17,384 nucleotides of DNA, from NCBI GenBank assembly GCA_050260275.1, contig JBLNBX010000229.1, positions 1-17,384 of the forward strand, in the 5' to 3' direction. The DNA is from DATMXS01 sp050260275 (lineage in GTDB: Bacteria > Acidobacteriota > Terriglobia > Bryobacterales > Bryobacteraceae). The notes beneath the pieces were generated by a model. It did no database searches. It was given only the letters and a program-made list of their open reading frames with translations, and had not been told where the DNA came from. A program made the translations under genes and the position numbers. This document shows, in pieces, positions 15,300 through 17,384 of this stretch. Within the stretch, counting starts at the first letter, position 1; every line of letters starts with the position of its first letter.

Positions 15300-16607
15300 A
15301 TGTCCGCCGAACTAGCCTGTTTCTCGCCCGATTGCCGCGCGCGCTATGGCATTGATGATGTCATCTATACGTGCCCGCGCTGCGGCGGCCTGCTCGAGGT
15401 CGTCTACCCCGGCTACGCGCCCTCGCTTGAGCTGAAGCGCACCTGGCGCGAGCGCCGTATGAACTCAGCTCCGCTCGACGCCAGCGGCGTCTGGCGCTAC
15501 CGCGAGTGCATCCCGTTTCTGGGCGCGAACGATCGGGTGGTGTCGCTTCGTGAAGGCAACACGCCGCTTCTCGACGCGCCTCGCGCCGCGGCCTACGCGG
15601 GCCTCGACGGCCTGGTTTTCAAGCACCAGGGTTTCAATCCCACAGGCTCGTTCAAGGACAACGGCATGACGTGCGGCGCGGCTCAGGCGCTCCGCCTCGG
15701 CATGGGCCGCGTCGCGTGCGTCTCGACAGGCAACACCTCGGCGTCAATGGCAGCCTACGCCGCCGCAGCGGGCCTCCAGCCCGTGGTCTTCATCCCGCAC
15801 GGCAACATTTCCTATGGCAAGCTCGCGCAGGCGCTCGAGTACGGCGCGCTCACGCTCCAGGTGGAAGCCAACTTCGACCAGATCCTCGCCCTGGTCCGCG
15901 AACTAGCCGAACGCCTGGGCATCTATCTGCTCAACTCCATCAACCCGTTCCGGATCGAGGGCCAGAAGACCATCGTCATCGAGATGCTGGACCAGCGCGA
16001 CTGGCAGCCGCCAGACTGGATCGTTCTCCCCGGCGGAAATCTGGGCAATGTATCCGCGTTCGGAAAAGCGCTGCGCGAGCTGCACGACTGGGGATTCATC
16101 CCGCGGCTGCCGCGTCTCGCCGTAATTCAGGCCGCGGGCTCGGCTCCGTTCTATGAACTCGCGCGCGCGCCGCGCGGCAGCTCGCTCAAGCCGGTGACAG
16201 CGCCGGAGACGCTCGCCACGGCTATCAGGATCGGCGACCCGGTGTCATGGCCCAAGGCGCTCAACGAAATCGACTGCTCGAACGGTGTCGTCGAGAAGGT
16301 CACCGAACAGGAGATCGCCGACGCAAAGGCTCAAATAGGCCGCTGCGGCATCGGCTGCGAACCCGCGTCGGCGGCGACGCTCGCCGGCATCAAGAAGCTG
16401 GTTGCTGCGGGCACGATCTCGCGCGGCGATGACGTCGTGGCGGTGCTAACAGGACACCTGCTGAAGGATCCGGACTACATCTACCGCTATCACACCGGGC
16501 AGCTTAAGGAGCCCGCCGGCGCACCGATCGTCTCGACGTTCGGTAACCAGCCGGTCGTCGTCCCGAACGACCCCGATCGCATCGCGGCATTGCTCAGCAA
16601 GCAATAG
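15300..16607 (+). CDS. thrC: Threonine synthase, PLP-dependent, with N-terminal zinc-ribbon-like segment
   Basis: Threonine synthase converts O-phosphohomoserine to threonine, the last step of threonine synthesis. The 435-residue protein begins with a zinc-ribbon-like C7, C12, C25, C28. The PLP fold follows, with LREGNTPLL, the Schiff-base Lys119 in NPTGSFKDNGM, the STGNTSASMAAYAA active-site loop, NSINPFRIEGQKT, and the phosphate-binding LPGGNLGNVSAF. It ends HLLKDPDYI as in related synthases. Most other PLP lyases of this fold (threonine dehydratase, cysteate synthase) would lack parts of this set; cysteate synthase is the closest alternative and is much less likely. A TATAAT box with a very short leader precedes it. 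The CDF-like gene is upstream, 166 bp away. Confidence 0.95.
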   Translation: MSAELACFSPDCRARYGIDDVIYTCPRCGGLLEVVYPGYAPSLELKRTWRERRMNSAPLDASGVWRYRECIPFLGANDRVVSLREGNTPLLDAPRAAAYAGLDGLVFKHQGFNPTGSFKDNGMTCGAAQALRLGMGRVACVSTGNTSASMAAYAAAAGLQPVVFIPHGNISYGKLAQALEYGALTLQVEANFDQILALVRELAERLGIYLLNSINPFRIEGQKTIVIEMLDQRDWQPPDWIVLPGGNLGNVSAFGKALRELHDWGFIPRLPRLAVIQAAGSAPFYELARAPRGSSLKPVTAPETLATAIRIGDPVSWPKALNEIDCSNGVVEKVTEQEIADAKAQIGRCGIGCEPASAATLAGIKKLVAAGTISRGDDVVAVLTGHLLKDPDYIYRYHTGQLKEPAGAPIVSTFGNQPVVVPNDPDRIAALLSKQ

Positions 16608-16667
16608 CGCCGGCCCGAATGCGTTGCCGAGCCGCGCCGGGAGCCTGCTAACACCGTGCTGGGGGGC

Positions 16668-16829
16668 GGGCTTCCAGCCCTGCAAGCGAAGTGTGAACCG
16701 CCATGTGCGGAGCTCAAGCTCCACTGCGGACTGAACCGCCCTCCGGATGCGAGCACCGCATCCCTATGCCACCAAGCCCACGCCCTGGTGGGCGGACGCC
16801 CCCGTCCGCGCCGGCCCCCCTGGTCCGGC
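16668..16829. repeat. Cluster of six consecutive hairpins after thrC
   Basis: The 16608-16962 gap has no convincing gene but contains six inverted repeats in a row: 16668-16680 (GGGCT/AGCCC), 16709-16722 (GGAGCT/AGCTCC), 16745-16763 (GGATGCG/CGCATCC), 16776-16793 (GCCCAC/GTGGGC), 16792-16809 (GCGGACG/CGTCCGC, loop CCCC) and 16810-16829 (GCCGG/CCGGC). Loops are 2-10 bases and the last three are nearly contiguous. The pattern looks like a dispersed palindromic (REP-like) intergenic element or a bidirectional terminator patch between convergent genes. The remaining 16830-16962 looks featureless. Confidence 0.6.
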
Positions 16830-16962
16830 TTCCCCTGTCGCTGTTCGATAGCCGCCGCGCGCTCGTCTGAAAAATGCAGCAGGGCGCACGCCGGGCGGGC
16901 TAGCGCGCTGGTAACGATCTCCTCCCGCACCGGCGTCGTGACTCCGGCGCGCTGTCCGGGCG

Positions 16963-17384
16963 TCAGCGCGCCTGCGCCGACCGGGTCTGGATGCGGCGCA
17001 CGGCGAGCTGGCCGCGGCGCACCGAATCGGTCGCATCGGTCAGGATGCGCAGCGCCTCGCCGGGCGCGTGGAAGCCGGTGGAGTTTTCGGCCTCAACGTA
17101 ATCGATGTAGAACTGGGCCTTGCGCTGAAACGCACGCGCCTGCGCCAGGTCCGCGTCGCTTGCGCCGGCGTCGCGCGCGGCGCGTATGTCGGCGATGAGC
17201 TCGACCAGTGCGTCCAGCGCGAGGTCGCGGGCGGCGGAGAACCGGGACTGGATGGTCTCGACGCGATCCTTCAGCTCAGCCTCCGAGGCGCGGTGGCAGC
17301 CCTGGCAAGCGCCGTTGATGTTCAGCAGCGGGCTGCGGACCTGATGATCGCTGATCTTCATAGCGCCTTCACGGCGGTAGGGCA
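16963..17384 (-). CDS. nrfA: Ammonia-forming cytochrome c nitrite reductase, C-terminal part
   Basis: NrfA is the periplasmic pentahaem enzyme that reduces nitrite to ammonium with six electrons. The reading frame enters at the window edge as PYRREGAMKISDHQV (the usual CHMPY... context lies just outside) and runs 139 codons to the stop. It shows SDHQVRSPLLN, the last haem-binding motif CQGCH at 17293-17307, then long helices and the GFHAPGEALRI segment typical of the NrfA C-terminus. ATG 17361 is only an internal Met; the reading frame is open upstream. Most of the gene, including the first four haem sites, lies beyond 17384. It converges with thrC across the hairpin-rich gap. Confidence 0.9.
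   Translation of the reverse strand, partial: PYRREGAMKISDHQVRSPLLNINGACQGCHRASEAELKDRVETIQSRFSAARDLALDALVELIADIRAARDAGASDADLAQARAFQRKAQFYIDYVEAENSTGFHAPGEALRILTDATDSVRRGQLAVRRIQTRSAQAR

Noticed and set aside
16490..16930. Minus-strand open frame across the end of thrC and the hairpin cluster
   Set aside because: It overlaps thrC and the hairpins and has an Arg/Gly/Pro-rich low-complexity product; possible remnant coding cannot be shown.

Overview
This is a GC-rich chromosomal window carrying 14 convincing protein genes, two of them cut by the window edges, and no RNA gene, insertion sequence or CRISPR array that I can see. The content fits a free-living Gram-negative bacterium, most likely an acidobacterium of the Bryobacter/Solibacter type. 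That placement is an inference from gene mix and protein style (lipoprotein mutarotase, DUF6599-like pair, RuvB sequence style, a dispersed-repeat-like hairpin patch), not from a marker gene.

Layout. 1-1591 (minus): ruvA then ruvB, Holliday-junction branch migration, ruvB cut at its 3' end. 1617-4597 (plus): rsmE (16S rRNA m3U1498 methyltransferase), an SplB/Rv2578c-like radical SAM protein, and an exported LACTB-like serine hydrolase. 4709-7114 (minus): a MEMO-AMMECR1 fusion and an unusual fusion of a degenerate TEX30-like alpha/beta-hydrolase with an Smr domain. 7258-11970 (plus): secA followed by two tandem paralogous membrane-anchored proteins of unknown function. 12130-14358 (minus): an MscS-type channel and a lipoprotein aldose 1-epimerase. 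14492-16607 (plus): a small CDF-like metal transporter with a Cys-rich tail, and threonine synthase. 16963-17384 (minus): the C-terminal end of NrfA nitrite reductase. Four convergent or divergent switches divide the window into short units. The genes are mainly housekeeping plus envelope functions and do not form one pathway.

The features most worth a second look are: (1) the hydrolase-Smr fusion, in which the usual catalytic Asp and His appear to be lost; (2) a recurrent -10-like hexamer 6-7 bases upstream of start codons without a Shine-Dalgarno, suggesting several leaderless mRNAs; (3) a 25-bp divergent ruvA/rsmE intergenic region in which the two -10 elements overlap; (4) six back-to-back hairpins after thrC; and (5) the tandem secreted/anchored paralogs overlapping the end of secA. 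I do not see a clearly new multi-gene defence or mobile system here.
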